Shown here: positions 48,001 through 62,100 of the stretch, piece after piece | Position numbering within the stretch: position 1 is the first letter of the stretch | Layout of the letters: each line of letters begins with the position of its first letter | DNA from: Echinometra lucunter | Taxonomy: Eukaryota > Echinodermata > Echinoidea > Camarodonta > Echinometridae | DNA: 64,000 bases | Reading direction: 5' to 3' | NCBI GenBank assembly: GCA_029962745.1 | Contig: CM057167.1 | Coordinates: 22,369,951-22,433,950, forward strand | Translations under genes and position numbers: made by a program | Notes under the pieces: generated by a model | What the model was told of the DNA's origin: nothing | Databases searched by the model: none | Seen by the model: only the letters and a program-made list of their open reading frames with translations

Positions 48001-51000
48001 CATCTATCAAGTGCCACTAACAAAACAAATTTTAATTCACGCTTGGCGGAACACTGACTGTTTTTGTTCAGGGTGTGAAAAATGACTTGCGCCAAAATGA
48101 AAGAAGAGGGGCAATTAAACCAGTGGTCTAAATAAGTACTCCCATTCAAAGAAACTGCTCTTTGCCACAGAGTTGCCCGACTGCCTGACAGGTTGACTGA
48201 CTGATCGATTGTTCGGGCATTTTATTTGTCAATAATTTGATCAATCAGTTGATTGATTGGCTGTTGATTAAATGATTACCTTATTGATTGACTGGTTGGC
48301 TGAATGACCGACTGAATGGTTGAATGTATTAATGGGCTGATTGTTGATTGATTTTTGGATTGATTTATTGATTGATTGATTGAATGATCTGAAGTGTTAT
48401 TAATTTGGTACTTTTATTCTTGAATGAATGAATGACTGGCTGGAAGATTTGATGTGTATGTGAGTTGTGAATTGTGTGCTTTAAAGATCGTGATGTAATT
48501 TTGCACATTAATTCTCACCCATGCATAAAGCAGTGAAATCACTAAAATTATGATTAAAATTTATTCAAGCTTCCTAGACTACCGAAACTTTATCATAATT
48601 TCATGCAAAAGAGTAATCTGTTTGAATAGGATTACTTATTCGGACTGCTTGTTTAAAAGTCCCATTTTTCTGTAAGTAGGCACAACTGATAGATCAATCA
48701 ATCAATGCATCAGTCAGTCATCCAACCAGTCAGCCATTCAGTCAGTTAGTCAACCAGTCAATGCATCAGTCAGTCATCCAACCATTCAGCCATTCAGTCA
48801 GTTAGTCAACCAGTCAATAAGGTAATCATTTAATCAACAGCCAATCAATCTATCAATCAACTGATTGATCAAATTATTGATAAATAAAATGCTCAAACAA
48901 TTGATCATTCAACCATTCAGTCGGTCATTCAGCCAACCAGTCAGTCAGTAAGGCAATCATTTAATCAACAGCCAATCAGTCAACTGATTGATCAAATTAT
49001 TGACAAATAAAATGACCAAACAATCGATCAGTCAGTCAACCTGTCAGGCAGTCGGGCAACTCTGTGGCAAAGAGCAATTTCTTTGAATGGGAGTACTTAT
49101 TTAGACCACTGGTTTAATTGTCCCTCTTCTTTCATTTTGGCGCAAGTCATTTTTCACACCCTGAACAAAACAGTCAGTATTCGGCCAAACGTGAATTAAA
49201 AATTTGTTTTGTGAGTGGCACTTGATAGATGAGCCCCCTGTGCATCTATCAACATGAAAAACTCTTCGAAATATTTTGAAATATAATTTTTATAATTGTT
49301 TCAAAAGTGTAACGTTTTTATAGATACACACTGTAGAATGTTAATAAATAAATAATCTTAAAACTACAAACTGCAAAAAAGATGTGTTTTCTAGGCCTTT
49401 CTGGAAGAAATAACCGATGAAGACTGCCTAATTCTAAGTGGAAATCTTGCAGAGAATCACAAACAATGCTTCAAATTTGGATGAGGGTTTAGTCTCACCT
49501 TTGCTTTACATGTTATTTGTGGACATGGCCAGCCCACATGGCAGGTTACGTTACACGGATGTCCACAGTCAGGGCGGGTCACTTTACAAGGCTGCTTGCA
49601 TTCGGGATCACAGTCACCCTGATAAAGGATAAGATTAAACAAATCATAATCCCAGATTCACATCAATTATGGCATGTCACACTGCAAGGATGTCCATAGT
49701 CAGGATAGATCATCATGCATGCAAGATCACAATCATCCTAACAATGACAAAAAAAAAATGAAAAAAAAAAGAAAGAAATTCACTTTAATACAAATGCTGC
49801 ATATCCCCATTCCTAAAAAAATCATACTAAGTAATGGAGGTCTGTTAGCTTTGGGATATTCCAAAGGAAGATGGTATTCTTGATATGAGTACATTGCTTT
49901 TAATGGAGATATATTTGGCATCAAAATTGGAGGATGGAGGACCTAATTGGAAGTACAACACAGGGACAAAGGTAGAGATAGGTGAACTATGGACACTCCC
50001 ATGACAGACAACATTTTTAAGTCCCTCCATCAGAATAAGGAGGAAATAATTCTGGACAAACATAGCAACTGCAGTTACGGTGAGCCCCCCAAAAAGCCAC
50101 ACATTAGGTTTGTCACATGGGGACAGCTTACAGTGTTTCCTCTTGAAATGCTTTTTTGTTCTACAAGATCTATCAAGAGAGGCATGGAAATGATACCTTA
50201 CCGTGTGGCAGGTCTTGAGGCAAGTGTGGTAGCCACAGGGCAGTTCTTTGCCACAAGGACGACCACAAGAAATGCCTTGCACATGGCATGGAATGTTGTA
50301 TCGGACCTGTCAAACAGAGGAATGAGAGAGACATTTGAAGAAACACTTCCTGAAGCACAATGAATGGAAATGAAAAGAGAAATTGTGTCAGTTGAGACAA
50401 AAACAACCACCACCACCACAACGAAACAATCAATAAACTGAAAATGAAAAGTCAGCTCCTCTGTTACTGTCTTTCTTACCAATTCTGTATCTTACCACCT
50501 GTTCTCATCATTCGCTTCTCTTTTTTTTTCTCCTTTTATTTCCTCATTTCTGAGTTTAAATCCCTGGGCCTTACCTATCCAAGTGCTAATCTAACTTATC
50601 AAATTATTAGTACCCTAACCATAGAGAAAATGTTAAAGAAGCATGTGTCAGGTGACTGACTGTTCTTCAAGAATGAAAAGTTGGTTATCTAAAATTATAT
50701 GACACCTAGATAGATCTCTGTCATTTGATTGGTTGTTTGATATTCATCATTTGTCCCATTGCACTATGACGTCATCAATCGTGCAAAAGTGGCTCCATTT
50801 ACCGTGCAATTTTGGATCCATACGATTTGCTCCATTGCAGGCTGGCCGAGAGCCCGGCACACTACGTACGTAAAACGCTTGCGTTTGCAGTGAACAGCGC
50901 GCTAGCGTATAGTGCTATTGATTTATTGCGATTTGATCTATTTTTAGGTGTCATATAAAACAAATAATGAATGTTTTTTCATTCGTGCAATGGACAGAAT

Positions 51001-54000
51001 ATTTCATTCGGTGAAAGATGAAATTATTGATCCATTCAACTCGGCTGCGCCTCGTTGAATGGATCATTTCATCTTTCACCTCATGAAATATTCTATTCAT
51101 TGCACCCATAAACATTAATTATTTGTATACTAACCCTGTAACCGATCATCGGATCGGACGCCGATACCGATCCAATCATGTCTGATCGGCTTCATTTTCC
51201 CGATCGCTGATCCCCCATACAAGATCGGCAGTATCGGCTCCAACCTTCCAACTGCAGCGCTAGCACGCCCTTTGCACCTCTGCCGTTTGCAGCTTGAGCC
51301 ACGATGCTGGCCACTCCGCAGCAAAATGAGGCTGAACGAGAGCAAATCAAAGCTGAGCGTCAGTCTATGTCCTCAAATAAGGTCATCATAGCTTCCAGGT
51401 TTTACAAGTAAACCGCCCGACCAGAAGAAATTAAACACCCCACAACGATCACATGAATGAACCACACCTGCTGAAAGTGAAGACAAATTATGTGGCGCGC
51501 ATGTCAAAATTATCAACATTCCGATCTCTCATTCCCAGGCTCATAAATCACTTTAAAAGTATCGAGAATGTTATTAGGGCCCATCATGTCCACTGCTTTG
51601 TTTCCTGTTCTCGATTTGAAGACTCTTATTTGCTCATCAAATACGAGAAGAAAGAACAACTTTGTATTTTGGAAGAAGTGATGATAAAAGCATAATATTG
51701 TAAAAACATGTGCTGTTTATTATTGTTTTATGTTACTTTCACAGAAAATAAGGGGGGGAAAATGCACATCAATATTTTATTTTGTCATTGTTGTTCATCC
51801 CTTATTTTTCAAAATGTTGTGTTCCACTTCGATTCACATGAATCTGCTTTCTCATTCCTCCAGTTGTTTCTTTTTCTTTTCTTATTCCTCTGCTATCTTC
51901 TTTTCGTCCCTCTTAGTAATACTTTGTTTGTATAAATTGTTTTAATTTTGACTAGGTACTTTGTTGATTCTAATCTTATTTTAGCTGCCTGATGTATTAA
52001 TCCAACTTTTGAGTTGCAATAAAGAACAAAAATAACCTCTTTCTCTTTCCACCTCTAGCTCTTCCTTCCTTCTCTCTCCGAGGCATTGTTTTTCCTCTCC
52101 TCTTTTGCTCTCTCACTGTAATTTTCTTATTTTGTTGCTTTCTCTGTCTCTCTCTCTCGCTCGCTCTCTCTCTCGCTCCTCCAGTCCCCGGCCTTCTCCT
52201 TTCTCCTCCCAAGGTAGGCCTACATGTATTCACATTGATTATTTTCTCCCAGTGAGTGGCACACACATACATGCACACCCACCTCATATCGCATAACACT
52301 CCTTTTTCCACAAAAACAATGCCACATGCTTTGTCCGCCTCGCCACGTAATTCTATATGGGGCCAATACCATGCACTTGTCGGGTCAACTATGGGTCAAC
52401 AGACTTTCACACCCTGCATGCAGTCACCAAAATCACCTTCCCACACGCTTGTGATTGTTTATAAAATAATTTCAGAGATAAGGACAAAATGCCAGACATT
52501 CTGACTCTACATCATTTTGTTTTGAAACTCTTGGCCAGGATTGATTCTTACGCCCTCCCAGACCCCGCTAGTGTTGTCAATCTGCCTCTTTTCCTCTTTT
52601 CCTCCAATCCAAAATTAAATAGGCAGGGCCTAGTAATAACTTGCTCTGTTTGTTCGAGCTACCCAGGTATAAAATTTCCGTACAGGCAAAGTGCGAGAAC
52701 TTTTATTGATCTGCGAATGGCTGGGAAATAACTAGACCAATCAGAACTGGAATTCCCTGATTTTTTTTTTTTTTTTTTTTTTTTGTATTGTTTTTCCACT
52801 GAAAATTCGAGACTCATTCTGATCAAATAAGTTATGCTGAGAGTTAATTCTCCATAAATAATGTTTGATCCGTCCAAGCGGTTTTATCTTAGAGCACAGA
52901 GTTAACACATGCTCACTTTTCACCCTTCACAATCACATAAGACCGATTCAAATTATTCAGGCCTGTGTTACGTCTGTCAACAGCGAATCACTCCCTCCCT
53001 CTCGCTCTCTCTCTCTCTGTCTCTCTCTCTGTCTCTCTCCTTGAAACAGGCTGGCCATGTGCGAGCAGTGCGGTGAGCAAATCTACGACATGTTCATGCA
53101 TGTAGCTACAGTGGACAGGGGAGTCATGGTACTCCCAGGGGACAGATTATAGAGCTGATAATGATAGGAAAGCTGTTGTGACCACTAAAACAGTCTGAAA
53201 CCATTCCAAACTGTCTCGGAAGGTCAACCACTAGACTCCCGAGGGAGGAGCGAGGGAGGAGCGTGCATGCGATAGAAGGGTAAGCTTCATGTAGCTGAGA
53301 ACAAGGAAGGATGGGGGACAGAAAATATAACACAAAGGGGAACCGCCGATTATTTCAACCGATACCGATCAAGGGCATATGTGGACAGCTCCGATCATCC
53401 GATCCGATCATAGCTCTAACTTACAGGGTTATCTAAAACCAACTGGATAGTGATAATGATCAACTGAGAAATGAAAAGAATGTAGGATATATGCCGCATT
53501 TTTCCTACTAGCCTTGAGCTATGACCTTGTTACATCCAATGCATTTTCTACAAAGATTTCTTGGTACCTTATTGCTACTATTATCATTACAAATTACTGA
53601 TGTAAGACAAGCCCTTTACCTCATGTCCTCCAATACAAGTCTTACTGGTGAGTTCCACACATGGTGGGCACTTCTCTTCACTGTGGCAGTGATGACGGAT
53701 AGGGTGCTGGCAGGCGTGTCGGCGATTGCAGGGCTGATGGCACTCTGGGGGCGGGGTACCACAAGGGATCGGAGGGTACAGGACCTCTGTGCCGCAGTGG
53801 CAGGTCAGCTCTTCAAAGCCTGGATATGACAAGAAGAAGGTTAGTGACTATCTAGGAGATGATATGGATACACTTCTGGAATTCTATATTACTAAGACCA
53901 TGCATTTGTGCATTACTGAACTTACTTTCAAAATGTAGATACAATGGCTCCTATTCATGAAGATAAATTAAGTTAAATATTTTTCAACATGGTTGAATGT

Positions 54001-56092
54001 AGTCCTTACAATTATGGAAAACCCAATGTCAGGCCAAAACCTTTGTAAAATTTAATTTAATTACATAAAAAATAAAGAAAGATAAGGTCATTCAGTCATT
54101 AAATAAAAAGTGAGAAACTGACTGCATTCAGTAAAGTGTTGACATTCTGTTTTAGATGCAGAAATATAGTGTCCATGCACAATAAACATGTCAATATTTG
54201 AATCAAAATGGACAAACTTCATGCACGTGAAGCTTGGCGAAGAGTAAAGACAGGTCTGGAGAACGTCTGCCACTTATTTTATCTTGAAAAAATGTGTTCA
54301 AATTGACTCACTTGCATGGAGACAAGGAGGGCAATTGCCCATGTGGCACGGCTCCTCACAGGTATGAATACCACACTTGAGCTTCCTCCCACACTGCTGT
54401 AAGCACAGGTGATCGTTATCCTGCGGGGGTTAAAGGTCAAGAAGATGTTGATCATGTCAACAAAGTCTACTGACGATTATCTGTTTACAATCAATTAATT
54501 CCATGACTGACTGCTAAACTTTGTGATGAGGTAGAAATGGACTTAAATGTAAGTATATGTAAATGTTGCAGTGAAGAAAAACAGAAGACTGAGAGAAATT
54601 TAAATCTGGAAAGGTTACAACATTGTAGTAAATAAAGGCAACATCAAGCTAATTTATGCTTGAAGCAAAAAAGTTTATAAACTGCAATATTATCCCATAC
54701 ATATGTCAATGCACTAAGAAATTGTCATTCACTTTCCATTCTATCTATGGCTAACATATTGAGGTGTTTCTGCATAACTCAGACACCGAAGGATGACTCT
54801 ATGAATGTACATGTACCTTGAAGCTTCACACATGCATGTTTGACCCACAATGACACTTACCATACAACATATCTGTCCACATTTATGTCTTCCACAATGC
54901 TTCTTCTTGGTGCACTTCCTGTCACAGATGACCTCCAATGTGCTGCCCCGTGATTGGACGTCCTTGCAAGGGACGTCAACAAAGCGATATCCGCAACGGC
55001 ACTTCATGGTTGAAGTCTTCTCGCAGGGAGGACATGGACCAGAGTGGCAGGTCTGCTCACACACATGGGTATCTGTCAGGGCAATACATGAAAGGTGAAG
55101 GGTCAAGAGAATTTCCTCTTTTTAATTTCTTGCTATTTTCTCCTCTTTTCACCCTTGTGTTTCCTGTCTATTAGTCTTGTCTTTTCTTGTCTTGTCCCTC
55201 TTTCGTCTTGTCTTGTCTTATGTTATCTTGTCTTATTTCTCCCTTTTCCTATTGTCCTTTCTCTTCTTTAATTGTCTCAAATGCTGTTTCACCTACCTCT
55301 GTATCATACATTCCTCTGTTTTCTTTTCTTTACTTTCCTTTTTCTTTCTTGAGGAATCCACATCACTACAAGCATTGCTTTTTTGTGGATTTCTCTTTTC
55401 CCATATCATTTTTTTTTCCTTTTAATACACTATGTCAAGCAGACATTTAATTTGTTTTGATGCTAATAAGAGGAAAAAATGTTGTATGTTAATTTACGAT
55501 ATCTCTGTTTAAAAGAAGAAATTTTTTTTTCATGTCTTGTGTTATATTGGAAATAAAACCTGAACTTGAACTTGAACTTGAATACTGCCAAAACCAATAA
55601 CTGAGTCATTCATAATATTCTCCCTACCGCAAATAAGGGGACATTTCCTGCATACCCCGCAGGTCAGCATATGCGCAGATACAAATCCAGTAGCAACGAT
55701 TTGACAAGATTTCTTCCGTAGAAAACGTACAGCCAGGTTAACAAATCCCTCACTTGATGAAAATATTGTTCAGGTTTCATGAACTCTCCTGATAATTTCA
55801 TTTGATATATGCAGGTAGCATCAGAATTTGTTGCTTGCATTTTCTAGGCTCAAAAATTAAGATTTTTACGGGACTCGTTAAGGCTCGACCCATAATGTTT
55901 CCATGGAAACCGGAAGTGCCCTTGTCTGCGCCGTGTGTGGGAAATATTATCCTCTACTGTTGAATATCATATCGGCAGTAGGGAGAATTAAGAAATATGT
56001 TCCCCCATTCCTTTTGATGAAATAGTCTGTACAAGATGTTATTGTAATTCATGACTGTCCATACCTAAGTGATAGCTTTTGACAGTGATATA

Positions 56093-56129
<37 letters not shown>

Positions 56130-59100
56130 TATGCAATTTGTTAGGCGCCATATCCATCTTTAAGAGATGCTCAAGGTGCACAAGTGAAGGGGGGGGCAAA
56201 CAAAATTACAAGTAACAGAAAATTAATTGATAAAATGAGTTATAGAGGTAAGTTTTTAGCTTAATCTTAAATGTTTCCACACGCTTGCTATCCCGGATCT
56301 CGCGTGGGAGGGAATTCCATAGTGAGGGCCCCGCATGGATGAATGCCCCTTTCCCCCCACTTTGTTTTACATTTTGGAACTGTAAAGGGACTTAATTTTG
56401 CAAAACAAAGAGACCATTAGTTGACTGAATCAAAATAAACTTATCTGTACCAGAGTGAAATCTTTTTTCAACATTTCTTCTCAAAATTGTGGGAATTTGT
56501 CAAACGGAATGTGAAATGGATATTGATAGCACATAAAGCGAATTTCGAAAAAATTACAGAGAAAATGCTCAGCCGATTGAATGAAATGGAAACTTACCTG
56601 AACCACCGCATGGAAAGCTTTTCCCACACTTGCTCCGACAGGTTGGGATAGGATCAGTGCAGGAGGTCCTCTCCATCTCCTCCAGGGATGAAAGAGGAGT
56701 CTTCCCACAGGGGCAGTGGGTAATCCTGGCAGGGTCACGGCTGCAGGGTTGGCAATCACCAGGATGGCAGGGGGTTTCACATTTGTGCTGACCACACTCT
56801 AAAGGCCTTCAAAGACAGATTGAGATAAAGATGAAGAGTGAGTATTACAGATTCAAAAATTATGACGTTTTGTGAAACAAAATGATAATGGAGGGGGGGG
56901 GGGGATATATCTCCAACAACAAAGGGTATTAAGGGAGGCCAAGCTGCATAATTTTCAGAATTTGCAGGGAGAAAGCGTATGTGCAAAGCATATTTTTTGC
57001 CTGTTTCATGCACTGACTTGACACCTGTTCTTGAGCTTACCAAGGGGAAAAAGAGGCTTCTTTATATGACAAGAGAAAAGGCGGGTCACAAAAAAGTCAA
57101 TAACCCTTGAAACTTCCTGTTTTAGTTTACAAGTACTTACTTGCCACACACTCTTAAACAAGAATAGCTGCCTGTGGTGACTGAAGATGACAATTCTTGG
57201 TTACACTCCACCTCCCTGCTTGCTTCTCCACAGTAACATTCTGTGATGGAAAAAAAAGAAGACAAGTATACATACAGCATTGATATCACAGTACCCTTTA
57301 GCTACTGATTTCACTCCAGTTGCAGAAAGAACCAATGTGCTGTTAAAGAGGCTCTGTCGTGGGCTTTCAAGGGGAATTTGACACCGTGGGTGCTTGCCCG
57401 GTAACAGGTGTTGTCCATCACTATGAGTTTTATGACCAACAGACCTTATGTAATGCTCTGTATATTCCACCCTTTGCCCCATATGGCAAAGTCATTATCT
57501 CACTTTCCCTGGCCGAGGAATGCCCGAAGCAGGCCGAAGAATGTTTATGGTGGGACACCTTGTTTTGCTGTGCTCCAGAAATGCAGCTCTATTACAGGTA
57601 TTACCAGTGCTTTTCACAAAGTCTGGTGTCAGCAAATTATGATTCACTCCCCATGAAAGCCCACGACAGAGCCTCTTTAACAAGGATGAGGCTGGAGTAT
57701 CCATCATAAATGAGAAAAAATATGCTGAAACTTGAAAAATAGTTTACAGGGAATTACGGTGGGAGAGCAGATTCTGCCAAACCCTCCTTGCCCACGTATT
57801 TTGGCAATAACATGCTACCACTTTTTCTTTCTGTCAGTTTCTGAAAAACACCCCACGTCAAATGGGATAATCATTTTGGTATCTAACTTCTTAAATGTGC
57901 AACTTGTACTGTTTAGTACACAAGCACATCTTTCATCCTTGTAAGAGGTATGCAAGTTGTTCATGGATGACAATATACATATATTACCATATCAATCATA
58001 TTACAGCTTAAACACACACCTCAAACAAATACTCAAACAAAATAAAAATTGTGTTATCATGCAGCCTGATTTCTGAGAATTAATAAAAGCCCGATGGAAA
58101 TACAAACCTTGAACAATGGTTTCTTCACAGGGGCTGCACTGGCCTCTATGGCAGACCTCCTGACAGGTATGACGAGCACAGTTCAACAGCTTCCCACACT
58201 GCTCCTGACATCGTATCTCATTCTGAGTACCACATCTAACTGTTTGCTGGCTCTTACCTATAATATTAAAAAAAAAGGATTTTTTTTTTATATACAGTGT
58301 AATTGCAAACAATAGCCACTTTGGGTATCAACAGAAAACACTTAACAGCCGGCCAGTGGCCACACCAGCAGTTCTTGTAAAGAGAATCCCAAATATGCCA
58401 ATCAAAGCAGTTCGCTACAGCTCAGATGATCACAGAAACTACGCTTGGCAACCTATAGTGGTATGTGAAAAACATGACAAACAGCTTCTCGCTAACAAGT
58501 ATTCAGAAAATCAGTTTCAATACAAAAGACCAACTCTCAAATTTGATCCAAATATGAATCATACATTTAATATGGCTTGCACATTTCTTAGTGAATCATT
58601 GTCAACTAAGAAAAGTGCAACTCATGTCCAAATATGGATTTCGGTGAGAGTTTGATGAAAATGATTGGGAAAACTTACATCATTCACTATCACAGTATTG
58701 CCAAGACTTAGAAACAGAAAAACAGAATCCCTTTTTTATACTTATTACTTTGAGAGGTGAATGATAACTGCCCTGAATATACTTTTTAATATGTAGTAGA
58801 GTAAAATTGCATTCATTAGTTTAAAGGCATTGGCTAACTTTGTGAGTAGCTGATTAAAAAACTAAGATGAAACATGTGTTATGAGTACTTGTATTTGTAC
58901 TCAAAAACCCTGAAACCAACCATAATTTGGAATGAAAAAGTGTAAGTTAGACGCAAATGGCGATTTTATTATCCTTAGTCTCACGAGATAATCACTAAGA
59001 GGACCACTTTGCTTGAATTTAAAAATGCCGTTATGTGCCTCCCGACGTGTGATACGCCAATACACACAGTACGGCAAGGCGAGTCATACGCGCATGCGCA

Positions 59101-62100
59101 CTCCTTATGTCTATTCCCTTGCAACCGACCCTCGTATATTTTTCAAACATTGGTTTACATTTCTGATATTTAAAAATACTTCCTGTGGATATTATACTTT
59201 GAAACTTTCAGACTGGTATTTTTACACTATAACCTATATGTTTATCCAATTTTCAAGTAACAAAACAAGATTTTTTAAAAATCATAACAATGTTAACCAA
59301 TGTCTTTAAGTTATGCTTTGTTCCCCCATTTTCATTCCCTTAAACCGCATACATATTTGTTGTTGTACAACTGTATGTTATATCTTGTAACAAATACTGA
59401 CGGTGTGTTCAGTGAATGTTTAATGTGGTTAATTATAGTTTTGGTCTTTAATTTTTCCATCTCAACTGTACCTAGTTCATAACGTCATTTTTTTTTTTAC
59501 TTCTGTTACCAAAATTGTGTAAACAAGAAGGGGTGCTGTGGCTCAGTGGTAGAGCAGTGATCATAACCAGGAGTACCAGGGTTCGAAACCAAGCGGATGC
59601 GCTATTGCCCTTTGGTAAGATACTAATCCTCATTACCAAGTCCTTCAGAGGGGACTTAAAGCCGTCAGTCCCCTGGTTGCTTACTAGCAAGCAGTCAGGT
59701 AAAATAACCAACCATTTAACCATTCATATATATATCCCTATAAAACATACCGGCTCTCAACAAACAATGTCTATAAGTCAGTGTGACATATTTATACATA
59801 TTCAGCAGAATTGTACATTTACTTGACAAATTCACACAGTAAAGATTTGTTAAAAGTATTAAAACCAACTTACCACAATTACAGAGTTTCTGTACATTGG
59901 AAGGGCAAGGTGGGCAGGGGCCAGGGTGACACAGGATGTTGCAAGGATGGGGGCAGGAGGTGGGGCGTTTGCGGCGACAAACCTCCCCACAGCTGTGGGG
60001 GGTTTCCCCTGGTTCCCACGCAGGCTCTCGCATCTTTCCACAGAAGCAGAAGTAGACATGGGGGATCTTAATCTCAACGCTTCTGCAAGCCGGGCACTGC
60101 CAGCCATCAGTTCCTGTAAAAGATACAAAATGTAACATGTAGTACTTGACAGAGCTGAAGCTTACATGGGGGAAGAAGGCATGGGTGGGTAGTGGTGGGG
60201 GGGGGGGGGTGGTCATTACACTTTACCGTACTTGGTGCTGATTTTCTCACCAAAATATTCCATTAAGTATAAAGTTGAAGATAAAAAAGATGAAGAAAAG
60301 AATAAGAGTACGGAGAAATAAAATGAATGGGAACAGGAAGAGATTTATCAGGGTAACATAACTGATGACCATAATAAAATCTAATTTATCTATAATAACG
60401 ATACATAGTACTTAATCATAATGCATCATTGACCTAGTAAACTCTTCTAGAGCATATAGGGAAATAATTAGAATGAAAGAAGATTAGAAAGTGAAAGAAG
60501 ACATAAAGGAAAAGAAAAGAAAAAAAAAAGTGCATCCAATGAGATCATAATAACAATCTTTAACAAAATTGCAAGGATGTCTAAAACCAATGTATAGGGT
60601 TGCATTCAAGAATAAACTCCTTGCAGACCTTTGATGACTACCTAATACAATTAAGTAACTACTGAAGACTGAGAAAAGTTGCTTGAGGAGTACTTTCGTT
60701 CGTTTTTTTGTCTGTATGCAGAATCCCCACCTTGTTTACTCTTAAATGCCTAGCTTGTGATGAAGCACACATTCACATCAGTAGAGGATCCAGGGAAGGG
60801 GGCTGAATCTGCCACACCCCCCTCCCACTTCTGAAGCCAAGGACCTATTTTTTTTGCACATCATCATATTTTCTGGGTAAAATAGACACCTGAAAATGCC
60901 GAGAGGACTGTTTTTGGTTTTTTTTTCACTTATCAGCAAATTTTGGGGGTAAAATAGACAGGTCTACCTGAAAATGCCAAGGATTTCTTTTTTTTTTGGC
61001 TTGTCAGTATATTTTTTTTGTAAAACTGACACCGGAAAAAAGTGATCGGCCCCTCACTTTTTTTTTAAACTTCTGGATATGCCACTACATGTGATGCCTT
61101 TCCTCACCCTCCTGCTATGGACAAGTTCTTACCTTCAGCTGTAGCAGATGGACTTTTTGCCCACTTCTTGATGCAACCCAAATGAAAGACAACGAAGCAC
61201 GTCTTGCAGCTCCAAACCCTAGCTTCGCACTTGATCCGATCACAGCACACAAGGCATTCATAACTTCCTGCTGTGAGCTGCTCAATGAGGGACCCTGTCT
61301 GAGTTTCTGCACTGCCTGCCTTGGTGATCCTCTTTGGAAAGTTTGGGAGAGGCTTCCTAGCCCCCTTCTGCTGCTGCTGCTGCTTACCAGCTTGACCACC
61401 TCTTCCTTTTCCTCTCTGGAATGAACCAGACCTGTTTCTTGAATCGTCTCTATCATTGCCATTTTGGTTGGTGTCCTCATTAGAATTGCTTTTGCTCTGA
61501 TTTTTATCACGTTGCCTAATGTCCCTTTCATCTTGCCATCTAGTACCTTGTATACCTGATGTATATTTGTCAATGTCAGTCTTTCCATCTTGCCTAGCAC
61601 TGTTGGGAACATCTCCCTCATGGTGTTCCTTTGGCTTTCTTGTTTGGGATCTGGATTGTTTGGCTTCATTTTCTTGATGATCTTCCCTTTGGTATGATCT
61701 ACCCTGTTCCCTGTTCCCTTTTCCACTGCCCCTTTGCCTTCCCCTTCCCCTGCCTCTGTTCATGTCCCTTCCTCCCTCTCCACGATTGTCTGCATAGCTC
61801 TGTCCTGTGTGGCTTTCAACATCTTCACCAGTGTTCTCGAGACCTCCATCGGATCCCTTTGGGCCAAATTGCCGCCTACCCCTTCCTTCGCCTCTCCCTC
61901 TTCCTCTTCCCCTTCCTCTTCTGCCTCTCTGCGGTTGTCGACCATCCTCCCACCTCCAGTCAGCCATGTGATTTCCACCTCTATTCGACATTCCTTGGTC
62001 CCATCCATTCCCATACCCATCACCATACCATCTTCTATCCTGCTGATCTAAGCTGTACCCTTGCTCATACTGATAACCACCATAAGAATAATCTCCACCA

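Noticed and set aside
48160..49050. CRISPR-like or satellite array
   Set aside because: The short units are degenerate 4-bp quartets inside a transposon hairpin, not direct repeats with unique spacers.
49438..50363. + strand frames of 60-124 codons opposite NFX1 exons 9-10
   Set aside because: Antisense shadows of zinc-finger exons; the - strand matches NFX1 with proper splice sites.
57359..57709. 116-codon + frame
   Set aside because: Lies almost wholly in a TTAA-flanked MITE inside an NFX1 intron; no family resemblance.
59520..59600. Possible tRNA gene
   Set aside because: A and B boxes are present but the arms do not fold and a SINE body follows; called a SINE.
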